From QHXW01 sp035297145 (GTDB lineage: Bacteria > Acidobacteriota > Terriglobia > Bryobacterales > Bryobacteraceae): 64,000 nt of DNA. A program made the translations under genes and the position numbers. The notes beneath the pieces were generated by a model. That model did not search any database. It saw only the letters and a list, made by a program, of their open reading frames with translations, and was not told the DNA's origin. Position 1 is the first letter of the stretch; each line of letters begins with the position of its first letter. Shown here in pieces: positions 28,642-37,538 of this stretch. Location of the stretch: the NCBI GenBank assembly GCA_035297145.1, contig DATGZN010000104.1, forward strand, positions 1 to 64,000. The letters run 5' to 3'.

Positions 28642-31449
28642 CTATGAAGGAGGTGGGGCTGGCCGGCCGATAAGGCAAGACCCGCCATCGGCAGCATTGA
28701 TCACATCCTGGACCATGACCACGTTGCAGACCGCAACGGTGCAAGATATATTCCCTAACGCCATCTCAATAGCCAATTGAATGTCCTGGGAATTGACCAC
28801 TCCGTCGCCATTCAAATCGCACGCGGATACGGGAGTAGTGCTGGAACTGGCGCTACCGGGCGGAGTAAAAGCAATTTTAGCGAAGTTCTTGGCATTCTCC
28901 GTGCTCACCATTATCCCGTTGTAGCGGCCGTCCCAAGTGCCGTTGTTTGTGGCGTTCAGAGTGACGAACGGTTCGGTCACTACATCCGCGACACAATTAG
29001 GGTTGGAGCAGCCCTGGGTGTTGAAGGTAGTGTTTGCAGTAGCCCCCGGAGGGCAGTTGATCGCGAAATTATTGGATCCTACCGCAGTGATCTTGGAGGC
29101 ATAAAGATTGTTTGGGTCGGTGTTTCCGAAGTTTTTTAACCCCGATACCCATGACCACTGATTGACAAAGACATTGGGCTGATCCGTGAGATTGACGGTG
29201 CAGAATGTTGCTGTACCATCGCTCGTGATACTAACCAATTCCCCGGCGGTACTGCCTCCTGGGACAGTCACGAAGAAGTTGTGCCGAGGTTGCACGGCGG
29301 TCAACGTAACATTCGTTTGATTTGCACCTGTGTTACCTACGATGCCCATGGTTGTCACATGGTCGCCCACAGCCATGTTGGGATCGGCTTGAAATCCCAG
29401 GGTTACATTGCCGCTTGTACCACTACTTACAGCATTCACAATCATATGGGGACGTATTGCGATGTACATCGTAGGGGCGAGAGGGACAGCCGAAGTCTCT
29501 ATGATGGCCTGCGAAGTGTAGGTAGCACCCAGAGTAGTAGATGTTGCCGTCCCATCCGAAGTGCAACTTGCACTGCTCAACCCGACACTTCTCGGATCTG
29601 TTGTGCAATGAAGGAAGTCGTAAGTTACCTTAGAATTTCCAATACCTGCAAGGGCGTATTGTCCCGTTCCAGGAGCAGCCACCGACACGTGATACCTTCC
29701 GGTGCCCGGATTGTAAGTAACGAAACGCGCTGGCGTCCACTCGTCGGGCTCAGCACCGCCCTTGCTCGCATCCACTTCGTCGTAATACATGGGACCAATT
29801 TGAGCTGTCTGCGCCCCGAGCGCCGCAGAACTCCCCGGCATGTTGAGGTAGAAGGCATTCATTACATCCATGTAGTGGTAAGTTCCTGGAACAAAGCCAT
29901 CTGAGACATATCCCGTCCAGCCGTTGAATATGGGATCGTCGCCCTGCGGGATATAGCTATTAGATATTTGACCGACTATGTGATTTGGGATGGCCGTATA
30001 TTCAATAAGAGACCATTGACCAGCAAATCCATCCATGTTTATGTTATGGTACATGTGTGCCGAGAAACCGTACGTCCCCCAATTCATCGGGGCGCCAGTG
30101 AAGTTAGCTCCCCACTTCCACCAAGTACGAAAACGATTAAATGTCGGAGAGTAAGGGTCGCCGGTGCTTAGGACCATGTGCGAAGGGTACTCAGCGGGCT
30201 CCGGGTTTTGTGCGTAATTAGCAGGTGTAGCTCTGCCAGTTGTGGTAGCACCGAACCAAAAAGAATAATAATCTGCTGAGAGTGGCAGAAAGAAATTGGG
30301 AGCCTGGCCGTTAACGGCATAAGTCCCATCAGGAACGCACTGGCCTAAAGAAGAGTTGGAGCCCGCACCTTGTCCCGGATTTGACCCACCGCATCCCATA
30401 TTATTGAATGTGAGAATCTGGCCTGGACTTCCCGTGGTGATAGAAGAAATGAACCAAGGGCGATTGATGGTTCCGAAGGGCAAACCGCCGCCGTTCGCAT
30501 CGTTATAGTTCCACAACCAAGCCAATTGACCGATTGCAAGTGGTGAGCCAGGAGAATTACTTACAAAGTTAGTTGAAAGCTGAATCGTTCCGGTGCCGCC
30601 ACTAACTGCGAGACTCCCCGCTCCTGTGGATGAGCCATAGCCGCGAAAACCCGTTGGGTTGTTATAGGCAAGACTACAACCTAGCGCGTCGCTATGGTTT
30701 GGACATCCGGCGATAACTAGCTGCAGCGTTCCGTTCGCCGTCACATCCTGCTGAGAGGCTGAGCCATCCCCGGGGAATTGATGAAAGAGCCGTGTAGGGT
30801 ATCCGCTACACGTGGCTCTTTCGTAGAAGACAGTTTGACCCGAAAAGCTGCCAAAAGTAGAGGAATCAAGCGGTATTGTAAAATGAGTTGCGTCCACGTT
30901 AGTAATTGTCCATGTCGCTGGCACGTTGGTGATCGCATACCCAGCCGGTCTCAAAAGTGGACCAGTAATCTGTGAACTGATAACATGGTTAACATTAGTA
31001 GTTCCATTAACGCCACGAGTCCCGATCGCAATTGTTCGCGACGTAGGAAAGGGATTGGATGACGCAATGGTGATATATTCATCTGCGGTCGTAACGCCGG
31101 GATAGGTTCCTCCGCGCGAATAAATATACCAAGTCGACCCCCCGGTCGGTTCCAGGCGATTGGTCTCATTCACGTATACGATAGGACTAACGGTGGACAT
31201 ACTGGACTGAAACCATACGTCCTGCTGGTTGTTCATGTTTACCCACTGACCGTTGGATCCCGAAGGTGTCGCTCCAAAGATGGAGATGCACATCCCAGTG
31301 ATGAGGCCGTGCGGGTGAGCCGTTGTGATCGTCGTGGGGCCACCGGAAGCGCTCGCGACTGCGGTGATCGAGGCCCCGGCCCAATCATCCAAGATAGCCT
31401 GCGCCCATAGGGGCGAGGAAAGTGCGGTCAGGAGTAGGAGTCGTTTCAT
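28642..31449 (-). CDS. Giant secreted protein with dockerin-like C-terminus (paralog A)
   Basis: The 935-residue protein has a signal peptide (MKRLLLLTALSSPLWAQA). A body of about 850 residues shares its whole plan with the protein at 37539-40775, for example MCISIFGAT-SGSNGQWVNMNN, NVDATHFTIPLDSSTFGSF and QNPEPAEYPSHMVL. The last about 60 residues form a dockerin-like pair of calcium loops. The first (DLNGDGVVNSQDIQLAIEMA) is intact and the second (AVCNVVMVQDVINAADGG) is degenerate. Segments with HGL..G and NGQW resemble modules found in tail-fibre-type surface proteins. No catalytic motif was recognised. Base composition is lower in G+C than the housekeeping region. A surface-structural or carbohydrate-related role is possible but unproven. 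Confidence 0.75.
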   Translation of the reverse strand: MKRLLLLTALSSPLWAQAILDDWAGASITAVASASGGPTTITTAHPHGLITGMCISIFGATPSGSNGQWVNMNNQQDVWFQSSMSTVSPIVYVNETNRLEPTGGSTWYIYSRGGTYPGVTTADEYITIASSNPFPTSRTIAIGTRGVNGTTNVNHVISSQITGPLLRPAGYAITNVPATWTITNVDATHFTIPLDSSTFGSFSGQTVFYERATCSGYPTRLFHQFPGDGSASQQDVTANGTLQLVIAGCPNHSDALGCSLAYNNPTGFRGYGSSTGAGSLAVSGGTGTIQLSTNFVSNSPGSPLAIGQLAWLWNYNDANGGGLPFGTINRPWFISSITTGSPGQILTFNNMGCGGSNPGQGAGSNSSLGQCVPDGTYAVNGQAPNFFLPLSADYYSFWFGATTTGRATPANYAQNPEPAEYPSHMVLSTGDPYSPTFNRFRTWWKWGANFTGAPMNWGTYGFSAHMYHNINMDGFAGQWSLIEYTAIPNHIVGQISNSYIPQGDDPIFNGWTGYVSDGFVPGTYHYMDVMNAFYLNMPGSSAALGAQTAQIGPMYYDEVDASKGGAEPDEWTPARFVTYNPGTGRYHVSVAAPGTGQYALAGIGNSKVTYDFLHCTTDPRSVGLSSASCTSDGTATSTTLGATYTSQAIIETSAVPLAPTMYIAIRPHMIVNAVSSGTSGNVTLGFQADPNMAVGDHVTTMGIVGNTGANQTNVTLTAVQPRHNFFVTVPGGSTAGELVSITSDGTATFCTVNLTDQPNVFVNQWSWVSGLKNFGNTDPNNLYASKITAVGSNNFAINCPPGATANTTFNTQGCSNPNCVADVVTEPFVTLNATNNGTWDGRYNGIMVSTENAKNFAKIAFTPPGSASSSTTPVSACDLNGDGVVNSQDIQLAIEMALGNISCTVAVCNVVMVQDVINAADGGSCLIGRPAPPPS

Positions 31450-31931
31450 AATTCCCTATTTTCCGTAGGTCTCCAGGTCAAACGATTTCGATAAGCGAAG
31501 GTCTCCGTGAACGGGATGTAAGACGAACGTCTTGGACTTGGGAAGGAGAAGTCCTACTTTCCAAATTTCCTTCATCCTTTCGTATTTTACACCGATTTTG
31601 CCAACAGACCTTGAACGGAAGGGTCTGACTGTGCTGACTTTGGATAACGTGCCGATAGACGGCGCAGTATTGGGCGTGGACGTTGTGAGTTCGGTGGTGA
31701 TTCCGCCCCGCTTGACAGACTTGATTCTCGGTAAGCATTGGTACAATGCCGATTAACGGGCGTTCAGCGGGAAGTTGTACGAGGAACATCCGCCGGCGTC
31801 GCTCAGAAGAAAGCACCAGGAGATAACAGTTTGGTGTATGCTAATTGAAACAGGGTTTCAAAATGGAAATTCTGGTCTAAGTGGCCCAGGGTCGAACTTG
31901 AGTTAAGACACTTGAAACTCCGGGTATTACA
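31450..31931. other. Gap without a recognisable gene
   Basis: This AT-richer stretch lies upstream of paralog A and must contain its promoter on the minus strand. On the plus strand an extended -10-like TGGTACAAT (about 31739-31747) is visible. Short open frames exist on both strands but show no family resemblance. Confidence 0.4.
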
Positions 31932-32135
31932 ATGGGCGCGCAACTCAAAGATCACCAACGCAGAGAAGTCGAATTCCACTCCGCTGAACTTGAGCATGTT
32001 GTTGAAGCGGGCACTTCTGTTCCATTTGATTGCTTGAACCCTAACGAGTCCCGTTGGTGGAACGCCTATTGGCAGCTATTCGAATAGGCCCGAGCTCTTG
32101 ATCTTACAGGAAAGAAATGTTTCACCGCCCGACGG
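31932..32135 (+). pseudogene. N-terminal remnant of a class I SAM methyltransferase
   Basis: An ATG at 31932 opens a 51-codon frame (to TAG at 32085-32087) ending in NESRWWNAYWQLFE. Past the stop, the same frame reads ARALDLTGKKC. This resembles the start of acidobacterial class I methyltransferases, in which an RWWNAYW region is followed by a DLTGK region and then the SAM-binding glycine motif. The glycine motif and the rest are missing. I read it as a broken gene; a tiny real gene is less likely. Confidence 0.45.
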
Positions 32136-32306
32136 CCGTATCGGCGAAGGGTCTTGCGGGAAAGGTCGGACGAGGTCAGATGCTGGATTAAGGGTAGGAA
32201 GCAGGCCACCAGTCTTTCACCGATGGCAGATCTTGTTCCCATCCACGAGCGCGGCCAGGGAAGAAAACCGGGGGGTGCGGTTTCTGGAGTCGCACACTTG
32301 GCCGAC

Positions 32307-33011
32307 TCAAACTTTTTCGAACTCGAAACACCCCAACTGATGCGGGGCGTCTTCCGATTGCGCCTGCTCCCAGGCGATGCGATCGCCAGTTGCCCAGACA
32401 GGACCGCTGAACAGCCTCCACATTTCGCGCCGCCTGAGCCGTGCCCCAAGCTGCTGCCATTTTTCGATCTCCTTCGCGGAATGGGACCGACAGATGTAGG
32501 GCAGATTTTGACCATAGAGCGCATCGGGTCGTTTGTAGACGTTCGGGCACTGCTCGCGATGGTTGTATGGCGTCGTAATGATCAACAGCCCGCCGGGAGT
32601 GAGCACCCGCAACATGTTGCGCACGGCGCTTTCGTGCTCTACGATATGCTCCATCACGCTGATACACGTCACCGCATCGAATGGGCCGTGCAGTTCTTTG
32701 GGCTTGGTGATATCGACATCAAGCACGGTCCAATGGCGGTTCACCACCTGGTGGCCCCAATAATCGCGCACGTTGTCGATGGCGGTTACCACAAAGCCGC
32801 AGTTCCGCAAAAGATGAGGCCACGACGTGGTACCTGTCCCGACATCCAGTACGGTTCTGGGACGTACCCGCGCCAGACACTCAAGGGCAAATCGGTACTC
32901 GATCGGCCTTTCGTTGTGGTGCGTGAATTTCTGTGAGTCTGATTCCGCCGAACACAAGCGGCGAACATACCAGTTGCCTGCCCCGCGCGCCAGCACCTTG
33001 AATGGGTTCAT
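32307..33011 (-). CDS. Class I SAM-dependent methyltransferase
   Basis: The 234-residue protein has SAM-binding motif I TVLDVGTGTTSWPHLLRNCG (about residues 53-72), an acidic residue after beta-2 (VVTAIDNVRDYWG), and VTCISVMEHIVEHESAVRNM followed by LTPGGLLIITTPYN. These fit a Methyltransf_11-type enzyme, likely acting on a sugar or lipid-linked precursor given the glycosyltransferase neighbours. It is the left-most clear polysaccharide-region gene on the minus strand. The substrate is unknown. Confidence 0.8.
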   Translation of the reverse strand: MNPFKVLARGAGNWYVRRLCSAESDSQKFTHHNERPIEYRFALECLARVRPRTVLDVGTGTTSWPHLLRNCGFVVTAIDNVRDYWGHQVVNRHWTVLDVDITKPKELHGPFDAVTCISVMEHIVEHESAVRNMLRVLTPGGLLIITTPYNHREQCPNVYKRPDALYGQNLPYICRSHSAKEIEKWQQLGARLRRREMWRLFSGPVWATGDRIAWEQAQSEDAPHQLGCFEFEKV

Positions 33012-33129
33012 GGATTTGTTAGATTAGCACCTTCCGACAAGCACAGGTCTTAACTGAAAGAAGATGGCAGTGGTTTTCGCCGCCGCTGCGTCCGCACACG
33101 GCTGACCCGATCCCTTCGCCTTCACGTCT

Positions 33130-33372
33130 TCAATGCTCTACCGCTGAAATATTGCTTGGGTCATCCGCGCCACCACAGTTCAGCACCTTGATGTGATCGA
33201 CCACGCACACCGCAGTGTTCTGTGTGGATGAGGAGACTGCGATTTCAAGCCTTGGATCGCGATTAGGGAACGGTTCACCGCGCCGTGGGAGGTGTCGCCC
33301 AAGCGGAAACTCGCCGAAAGGTGCCCGAAACCTGCCATTAGTTGGGATTGGACGAATTGGTCCACTCCGCAA
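33130..33372 (-). pseudogene. Possible remnant of a secreted-protein C-terminus
   Basis: In the 397-bp gap 33012-33408, one minus-strand frame reads LEIAVSSSTQNTAVCVVDHI followed by KVLNCGG, like the last beta-strands of a carbohydrate-binding or LamG-type domain. A neighbouring frame reads AEWTNSSNPN and is broken by stops, which suggests frameshift decay. The evidence is weak. Nothing else is visible in this gap. Confidence 0.2.
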
Positions 33373-33408
33373 GCACCGATTCGGAATAAAACGAAATACT
33401 CCAGCTCT

Positions 33409-34494
33409 TCATATATTGGGATCGAACGTGGAATCTTGTTTCATTCTAGCGAGGACAATCGATGCTGTTTCCTCCCAAGTGTGCTTCGCCGCCTCGGCTA
33501 GAATCCGTGACTGGTCAAAGGTCGAATTCATAGCGACGCAGAGAGCGGCCCGCAGGCCATCGGGCTGCGACGGGTCGTAGAGTGCTCCGCATCCCTCCTG
33601 AATAATCGTTCTCAAGTGTCCGGCCGCCGGCGCCACGACCGGGCGGCCGAAGCTTAGGGCGAGCATCGCGGTTCCCGACGTGAGGACTTCCGCATAGGGC
33701 GCTACCACGACGTCGCATGCGCGCATATAGATCTGCATACCATCCCGAGGGACGAAACCAGCATCGAGCCTGATGCGCGCTCGGGACCGCTCTGCGGCGG
33801 CCTGAATCACCGCCTGATACTTTGGGTCCTGAAAGGCCCCGGCGATGACGAGAACGCGATCTCCCGGCAGTTCCTCGAACTCACGGATGAGCAGTTCCAG
33901 GTTCTTGTACGGTTTGCAGAGCCCGGCGAAAAGAAAGACAAAATCGTCTTTCTTCAATCCCATGCGCATGCGTGCATCGTCACGTCCGATCGTGTTTGGG
34001 TAGTAGCCGATCCAATTGCCGTGTTCGATCGGGACCGTCCGCCCTGCCGTGGCTGGGAATTCCGCCAGAACCGCCTGCTCGGCAGCGGGTCCGTGAATCA
34101 GAAAGAAAGCACAGTTCTTCACCAGTATCCGCCTCACCCATGTGTCCATCCGCGGAATCACACAACGATCGTGCGGATACAAGTTGTGGACGGTCCATAT
34201 CAACCGTGCCCCGCGCCACCGGATGAGGGCAATAAGGAACAGAAAAAGGGCAAAAGCGCGCAGGCACGTGCCCCGATCCGCAGAGCCATAAAGAAAGGAA
34301 GGCCAATGAATATGGACATAGTCGACGTGGTGCAAATTGCGGAGCAGCCATCGGCCGGCGAAGATGCCCTCGCGCACATCCACGCCCAAGGCTTCGATGG
34401 GTGGGTAAAAGCAGTCTACGTAGGCATTCCCTTTGCTGGGGAAAGCCAGGATGGAAATGGGCCGTCCATCCGCCCCCGCTCGGCTCGTCAACAA
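33409..34494 (-). CDS. Glycosyltransferase family 4-like protein
   Basis: The 361-residue protein has a GT-B fold pattern. The N-terminal half has VDYVHIHWPSFLYGS and ARLIWTVHNLYPHD. The C-terminal half has FVFLFAGLCKPYKNLELLIR and the nucleotide-sugar binding region PYAEVLTSGTAMLALSFGRP. The acceptor-domain motif HIHWP and the late 'TSGTAMLALSFG' resemble mannosyl- and related transferases for exopolysaccharides. It is 11 bp downstream of a flippase gene, so it should act in the same repeat-unit pathway. Donor and acceptor are unknown. Confidence 0.8.
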   Translation of the reverse strand: MLTSRAGADGRPISILAFPSKGNAYVDCFYPPIEALGVDVREGIFAGRWLLRNLHHVDYVHIHWPSFLYGSADRGTCLRAFALFLFLIALIRWRGARLIWTVHNLYPHDRCVIPRMDTWVRRILVKNCAFFLIHGPAAEQAVLAEFPATAGRTVPIEHGNWIGYYPNTIGRDDARMRMGLKKDDFVFLFAGLCKPYKNLELLIREFEELPGDRVLVIAGAFQDPKYQAVIQAAAERSRARIRLDAGFVPRDGMQIYMRACDVVVAPYAEVLTSGTAMLALSFGRPVVAPAAGHLRTIIQEGCGALYDPSQPDGLRAALCVAMNSTFDQSRILAEAAKHTWEETASIVLARMKQDSTFDPNI

Positions 34495-34505
34495 GTTGAG
34501 TCCAT

Positions 34506-35999
34506 TTACAAAAATCTCGCCAGCCTGGCGATGGCCGGATTCCCGGAGTCCTTGACCAAGCTTCGGAACTCATCCATCACCGGCGGCCTCCACCAATACA
34601 TCACCGTCACATAGAAAGTTGCGCCAATCGCCGCGGTACCGAACAACCGCACGGGTGCGTTTACCACTCCCGCCCGACCCAACCCATAGAGACAGGCGCC
34701 CGACACCAGGGTCATCGCAATGCTGGCTGCAAACGTGGGCCAAAGGCCGCGGCAAAACTCCAGGATGGGGAGATCAATCTGCCGCAGTGCAAGGTGCAAA
34801 CCGGGAAACAACAGCAGGCCCCACGCAATTGCATAGCAGTTGGCGACGCCCTGGATTCCCCAGCGGACACCAATGAAAAAACTGAGCACCAAGACGGCGC
34901 CCGAAAATGAGCCCCAGGCGAACAACAGACCGGTTCTGCCTCTAGCCGTATAGACCAAGCCAACCAGGGTAACGACGGATTGCAGCATCCCCAACGGCGC
35001 AAATACTCGCAAGAGTCCGATGACAGGAAGCCATTTGCCCCCCAGGACTACGCGCACGAATGGGTCAGCCGTCACGAAGAGGCCAAGCATCACGGGGAAT
35101 GTGAACAGACTCACCAGCGCGGAGGCCCGCACCATTGCCGTCCGAAACCGCTCCGTCTCTTCCTTCACTTGCGCCATCGCCGGAAAGAGCACCCCGGCGA
35201 TCAAGGTACTGAAATTCGATAGCGGGTAGGTCATCAGGGTGTAACCCATTTGGTAGTAACCCAACGGTTTCGAGCCCAAATAACGCCCCACGATCAGATT
35301 ATCGGCGTTGCGCGAAAAGTAGTTCACGATGCTGAAGCCTGACAATTTCACGCCGTACGAAGCCAGGGACTTGGCTCCTTTAAGGTCCAGAACCCATCGC
35401 AACCGAATAGGGGAGAAAATCCAAAACACAAGGCTGGTGACACCGGTGATCATCAGATTGGCCACCACCAGACTCCACACGCCGGCTCCCATCAGTGCTA
35501 AGGTGATCGCGAAGCCGGTTCCCGTCAGGGACCCCACCAACTGCGCCAGGGAAGACTTCCGAAAAGCCATTTGCCGGGTGAGCATCGCTCCGGGAACGGT
35601 ACCGAGGGCACTTAAAAAGAAGTACCAGGCGAGAGCTTGCACCACCGGGGCCAGCGCGGGCTCGTGGAAGAACAAAGCCGCTGGAGCCGATAGACCGAAC
35701 ACAATGCCGGCCAGTGCCAACCCAACCATGCAGTTGATCCAGAAGACGGTGCTTATAATCCTATCAGTCAGGTGGGTTTCCCGCACTAACGCCGAGTTAG
35801 TCCCAAAGTCCTTAAACGTGTCGAAGAAATTCATCAGAACCGTCGCCATGCTCAGGAGTCCGGAGGCGCTCTCCGGTACGTTGCGGGCAAGCACGGAGAC
35901 CGACACAAGGGAGAGAACTTGCCTGCTCACCTGAAGGCTGGCGATCCATGCCACGCCGGAAGCGGACTTTTGAGTCAGCGTTGTTCCAGAATCTTCCAT
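34506..35999 (-). CDS. Wzx-type oligosaccharide flippase (MOP superfamily)
   Basis: The start ATG 35999 (MEDSGTTLTQKSASGVAWIA) gives about 497 residues with around 12 to 14 hydrophobic spans. The N-terminus SGVAWIASLQVSRQVLSLVS and the loop ARNVPESASGLLSMATVLMN are typical for polysaccharide flippases of the MOP superfamily. It would move lipid-linked repeat units across the inner membrane. It is the first of two flippases in the window (see 52924-54501), which suggests two separate polysaccharide assembly units. Confidence 0.85.
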   Translation of the reverse strand: MEDSGTTLTQKSASGVAWIASLQVSRQVLSLVSVSVLARNVPESASGLLSMATVLMNFFDTFKDFGTNSALVRETHLTDRIISTVFWINCMVGLALAGIVFGLSAPAALFFHEPALAPVVQALAWYFFLSALGTVPGAMLTRQMAFRKSSLAQLVGSLTGTGFAITLALMGAGVWSLVVANLMITGVTSLVFWIFSPIRLRWVLDLKGAKSLASYGVKLSGFSIVNYFSRNADNLIVGRYLGSKPLGYYQMGYTLMTYPLSNFSTLIAGVLFPAMAQVKEETERFRTAMVRASALVSLFTFPVMLGLFVTADPFVRVVLGGKWLPVIGLLRVFAPLGMLQSVVTLVGLVYTARGRTGLLFAWGSFSGAVLVLSFFIGVRWGIQGVANCYAIAWGLLLFPGLHLALRQIDLPILEFCRGLWPTFAASIAMTLVSGACLYGLGRAGVVNAPVRLFGTAAIGATFYVTVMYWWRPPVMDEFRSLVKDSGNPAIARLARFL

Positions 36000-36172
36000 A
36001 AGATAGCGTGAGTTCCTGTCCTGCCGCCATGTTCCACACGTCAAGTCGCTGAAGGCTTATGTTGCTGTTGGCCCATTATACGATCCGTACGCTACAAGTA
36101 GGAGAAAAGAACTACGCTCCAGATGAGTGGCAGTCGTTTCGGGTCCTGTTCATGAAAAAGGTGCTATCCCTT

Positions 36173-36958
36173 TCACTGTTCTCGAATAGCGAGCGTCGTG
36201 TGCATGCTGTCGATTACGTGGAAACGGTACTCCTTCATGATGGCGTCGAAGTCAGTATCACGCCGGGTATCGGAGTGGAATTCGATTGCGATCGCGCGCA
36301 CCTTTCGAATCCACGAATGATCACCCTTGAACGCTTCCACCTCGGCGCCTTCGACATCCATTTTTAGAAGGTCAACGGTTTCAAATCCCGAGCGCCGGAT
36401 CAACTCCGCGACTGGCATTCCGGGGATTGTGCCTTGTTCGCTGGGCCGGACGATCGAAGTACTGAAGCGTCCTTCCTTGAAATCTGTGTTGAGCAAACAG
36501 TTTCTGCTCCACACTGCTGCATGAATCAGGGTTGCGGATCCGTCGGGGAAGTTCCTGGAGAGGACCTTGAACGATTCCAAATTCGGCTCCACGCAAACGC
36601 AGCGGCAGCGGAAGTGGCCGTATAGGTAGAGCGAGGCAAGACCGATATTGGAGCCAAGGTCGAGGAGGGTGCGGCAACCGTCCAGATTCTCGACAACAGG
36701 ATGGTAGACATGTTTCAGGAAGACTTCATCAAAAGTCACCGGGTCAGTACCCCGTTTTCTGAGAAAAAGGGAACGCCCGCCAAACGCCGGCTTAAGGCGC
36801 AATTCCAGCAACTCGTCGGAAGGTGGGTCAACCGACATAAGTAGGTACTCCCGGTAGCGCAGAAACGACGCTGGAGTCAGATATGGCCAAGTCTGGCGCA
36901 GAAGAGACAGAGTCCACGAACTCATCATCTTCTTAAACCCCTCATCCCGACCGTCCAC
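36173..36958 (-). CDS. FkbM family methyltransferase
   Basis: The 261-residue protein has the FkbM signatures TLLDLGSNIGLASLYLYGHF, CVCVEPNLESFKVLSRNF and the C-terminal DLLKMDVEGAEVEAFKGDHS. Members of this family methylate hydroxyl groups of sugars or small molecules using SAM. In a polysaccharide locus the expected target is a sugar residue. The exact start among three close methionines is uncertain; the first is given. Confidence 0.85.
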   Translation of the reverse strand: MDGRDEGFKKMMSSWTLSLLRQTWPYLTPASFLRYREYLLMSVDPPSDELLELRLKPAFGGRSLFLRKRGTDPVTFDEVFLKHVYHPVVENLDGCRTLLDLGSNIGLASLYLYGHFRCRCVCVEPNLESFKVLSRNFPDGSATLIHAAVWSRNCLLNTDFKEGRFSTSIVRPSEQGTIPGMPVAELIRRSGFETVDLLKMDVEGAEVEAFKGDHSWIRKVRAIAIEFHSDTRRDTDFDAIMKEYRFHVIDSMHTTLAIREQ

Positions 36959-37538
36959 TTGAGAAATGCTATCACGAACGTCGCTGCGGGTTCAATATCT
37001 CGGCGATTGAACTTCAAGTTGCCCGCCCATTGTCCCACCAGCGGAAGCCGCTTCAGACAAAAGCCGGCGGCTGGCTCTGTGGGCACACTCCAAGGCCGCA
37101 TGACAATGCTACTCCATAAAGTCCGCTCACCTCTGTCAGTCAAGGTGCTTGGCGCCGTGGATCGTCGAGGAGTTCTCGCCCTTCATCCAAAGCATTCTTG
37201 GCCGTGACTGCTAGCATTTCAGCTTCCGGCTTCTCAGAGATAGTACGGGATGTCTTCACACGAATTGTCTGAATGGTCGATCGACGACTCAACGAGCTTC
37301 AGCGATAGGCATGGTGGCCTTGTGGCGTTTGAACCAACATGTAGTGCTGGAAGTGGAATGGAAAATCCGGTTGTTTGCACCTCCTCTCATTGCCGGTGAT
37401 GGCGCCATCCGCGACGGAAAACGTCAATCCATTTAGTGCTTGGAAGCCGCCAAAGGACTGGTGCAGGCTGTGGGCTTGGATCATCGCCTACCATAGTCTC
37501 GGCGAGCCAAGAAAACTCACAGTGAGTGGGGAATCGCG
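36959..37538. other. Gap with rearranged fragments
   Basis: No complete gene is visible. On the minus strand, near 37400-37470, a frame reads ALNGLTFSVADGAITG, which resembles the PIG/immunoglobulin-like domain of the neighbouring giant protein. It is followed at once by one copy of a 34-bp direct repeat (37361-37394). The pieces suggest a past recombination at the 3' end of paralog B. Confidence 0.35.
37361..37394. repeat. Direct repeat flanking paralog B, left copy
   Basis: The segment contains GAAAATCCGGTTG and TTGCACCTCCTCTCATTGCC. About 29 of 34 positions match the right copy at 40955-40989, in the same orientation. The copies bracket the giant gene at 37539-40775. Confidence 0.55.

Noticed and set aside
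32066..32306. A minus-strand frame with SRKTLRRYG resembling an integrase or recombinase piece
   Set aside because: Too short and overlapping other frames; no catalytic residues of a tyrosine recombinase are visible.
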